DNA of 5,952 nt from Desulfovibrio sp. (GTDB taxonomy: Bacteria > Desulfobacterota > Desulfovibrionia > Desulfovibrionales > Desulfovibrionaceae): positions 1-5,952 of the forward strand of contig JAISNZ010000059.1 of assembly GCA_031275955.1 (NCBI GenBank), read 5' to 3'. A program made the position numbers and the translations under genes. Position 1 is the first letter of the stretch, and each line of letters opens with the position of its first letter. This document shows, piece by piece, positions 4,790 to 5,952 of this stretch. The notes under the pieces are model-generated. The model was not told where the DNA came from. It did not search any database and worked only from the letters and a program-made list of their open reading frames with translations.

Positions 4790-5952
4790 CTAAAAGGAAT
4801 ATCCCAGAGAAAAGGAGAAGAGCTGGGTATTGCCGTTGGTCCGGGACTTGAGGGTATGGGTGTCCGCGTTGGCCCTGTAGTACCGATCCCTGGCGTCAAC
4901 ATAGGCGTAGGCCAGATCGACGCTCCAGGAGTCCCAGGCGAAGCCGACCCCCAGGCTGTAAATGTCCCGGTCGTCCGTGGGGACAAGATAGTCTTCGTAG
5001 CCTTCCGTCATGGGGGACTGGTCAAAGACGTACCCGGCCCGCAGGGTGAGCCAGTCCAGGGGGGAGTACTCCAGGCCCACGTTCAGCCTCCAGGCGTCTT
5101 TCCAGTGTTTGGGATTGTTTGAGGTGGGCAGGCCGTGGGGCAGGTGGATGTTCAGGGCCCGGAAGGTGCTCCATCTGGTCCAGACAAATCCCGCCTCCAG
5201 GGACAGTTCCGGGCAGGGGGTCCAGGCGACGCCGCCGGAGACGGAGTCCGGAAGGAGAACCGTGGCGTGGGCCTCCCCGTCCCTGAAGCGCGCGTCGTAG
5301 CCGGCCTGGACGGCCGGTTTCAGGGCCTCCGGCCCCTGGTAGTTCATGAAGGAAAACTCCGTATCCCCGTAGGCCTTGATCTGGACCTGGCTGCGGTAGA
5401 GCAGCCCCACGGCCCAGTTGTCGTCAAGGCGGTAATGCCCGGCCAGGTTGAAGCCCAGGCCGTAATCCGTGGCCTTGGTGATGCTGGTGTCCACCTCAAA
5501 GGAATAGGGGACGGGGGCTGTTCCCTCCCCCAGGACGCGTTTTTTGATGTCCATGTTGATGTAGACCACCTCCAGGCCGGCCGCCAGGGAAAGGTCGTCC
5601 GTCACCGCCCAGGCGATCGTGGGACTGAGGGAGGCCGAGAGCAGGCTGACCTCGTAAACATTGAAGCGTCCCGCCCAGTTGTGGGGGTATTCAAAACCCA
5701 GGCCGTAGCGGGTGAATTCCCCGATGCCGAGAAAGAGGGAGTCGGAGATCTGTTGCGTGTAATAGAGGTGGGGGGCCAGCCAGGTGGCGGGCTTCAGGCT
5801 GGAGTCGCCGTGCCGGCCCTGGGAGTCCGTGTAGGTGATGTCTCCCGCGGGGGTCACGGTGGTCAGGCCCCCCAGAAAACGGCCGCCGGGCAGCCGGGTG
5901 ATCTGGGCCGGGTTATAGGCCACGGCCGAGGCGTCGGGCCGCCGGGCCAGCA
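4790..5952 (-). CDS. FadL/OmpP1/TodX-family outer-membrane transport protein (5' end missing)
   Basis: Outer-membrane beta-barrel of the FadL family, which carries long-chain fatty acids or other hydrophobic compounds across the outer membrane. The substrate here is unknown. About 386 residues are visible. The reading frame stays open to the right edge (LARRPDASAVAYNPAQITRL), so the start and signal peptide lie outside. The GTG at 5921-5923 is not the real start. Family marks are the early N-terminal ASAVAYNPAQ (the NPA motif of the hatch region), repeated alternating strands such as LSLEAGFVWTRWSTF and LTLRAGYVFDQSPM, and VDLAYAYVDARDRYY near the end. The terminal FSFSLGYSF has the C-terminal phenylalanine recognised by the BAM assembly machinery. 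Total length would fit the usual 400-450 residues. It converges on rplS and is probably transcribed independently of the ribosomal operon. Confidence 0.9.
   Translation of the reverse strand, partial: LARRPDASAVAYNPAQITRLPGGRFLGGLTTVTPAGDITYTDSQGRHGDSSLKPATWLAPHLYYTQQISDSLFLGIGEFTRYGLGFEYPHNWAGRFNVYEVSLLSASLSPTIAWAVTDDLSLAAGLEVVYINMDIKKRVLGEGTAPVPYSFEVDTSITKATDYGLGFNLAGHYRLDDNWAVGLLYRSQVQIKAYGDTEFSFMNYQGPEALKPAVQAGYDARFRDGEAHATVLLPDSVSGGVAWTPCPELSLEAGFVWTRWSTFRALNIHLPHGLPTSNNPKHWKDAWRLNVGLEYSPLDWLTLRAGYVFDQSPMTEGYEDYLVPTDDRDIYSLGVGFAWDSWSVDLAYAYVDARDRYYRANADTHTLKSRTNGNTQLFSFSLGYSF

Noticed and set aside
5921..5923. GTG on the - strand as the start of the FadL gene
   Set aside because: The frame stays open to the window edge and encodes family-like residues (ARRPDASAV) before it, so the start and signal peptide lie outside.
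1..5952. Mobile element, CRISPR array, tRNA, rRNA or defence system
   Set aside because: No transposase or recombinase motifs, no direct-repeat array and no tRNA-like cloverleaf were seen. All sizeable coding sequence is explained by the genes listed.

Overview
The window is GC-rich bacterial DNA carrying a conserved translation and protein-targeting gene cluster, all on the + strand: ffh, rpsP, khpA, rimM, trmD (as a two-domain fusion) and rplS. A convergent FadL/OmpP1-type outer-membrane protein gene follows on the - strand. FadL means a Gram-negative outer membrane. The ffh-rpsP-khpA-rimM-trmD-rplS order, together with TrmD fused to a second SPOUT-type methyltransferase domain, is what I would expect of a Desulfovibrio-like member of the Desulfobacterota. 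That lineage call rests on remembered gene order and domain fusion, not on a search.

Layout. Bases 1-113 hold the AT-leaning 3' end of an unidentified gene. Bases 209-1666 are ffh (SRP GTPase). A 94-base spacer with a weak hairpin and a possible promoter leads to rpsP (1761-1991, S16). A spacer with two hairpins leads to khpA (2069-2302, small KH protein). A C-rich spacer with a 9-bp stem leads to rimM (about 2409-3023), whose first 28 codons form two further perfect hairpins. trmD-SPOUT (3051-4355) and rplS (4391-4738, L19) follow closely. A perfect 11-bp inverted repeat (4745-4769) separates rplS from the convergent FadL gene (4790 to the window edge, 5' end missing). No gap longer than 300 bases lacks a gene.

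How the genes fit together. Ffh delivers ribosome-nascent-chain complexes to the membrane. S16 and L19 are structural ribosomal proteins. RimM matures the 30S subunit around S19 and the 16S head. TrmD makes m1G37 in tRNA, which prevents +1 frameshifting. KhpA is an RNA-binding protein. The two ribosomal-protein genes and khpA have clear Shine-Dalgarno sequences, while rimM and trmD have none at their likely starts. rimM also has strong hairpins at its 5' end. This resembles the known E. coli trmD operon, where RimM and TrmD are made in much smaller amounts than S16 and L19 from one transcript.

Most worth checking: the TrmD-SPOUT fusion; a near-consensus sigma70 promoter (TTGACA-N17-TATAGC) in an AT-rich, rare-codon patch inside it; and the structured 5' region of rimM, where the only good Shine-Dalgarno sequence is buried in a stem and precedes only a CTG codon. 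I see no mobile element, CRISPR array, tRNA, rRNA or defence system. This is mainly a housekeeping region, and its novelty lies in its regulation and the fusion.
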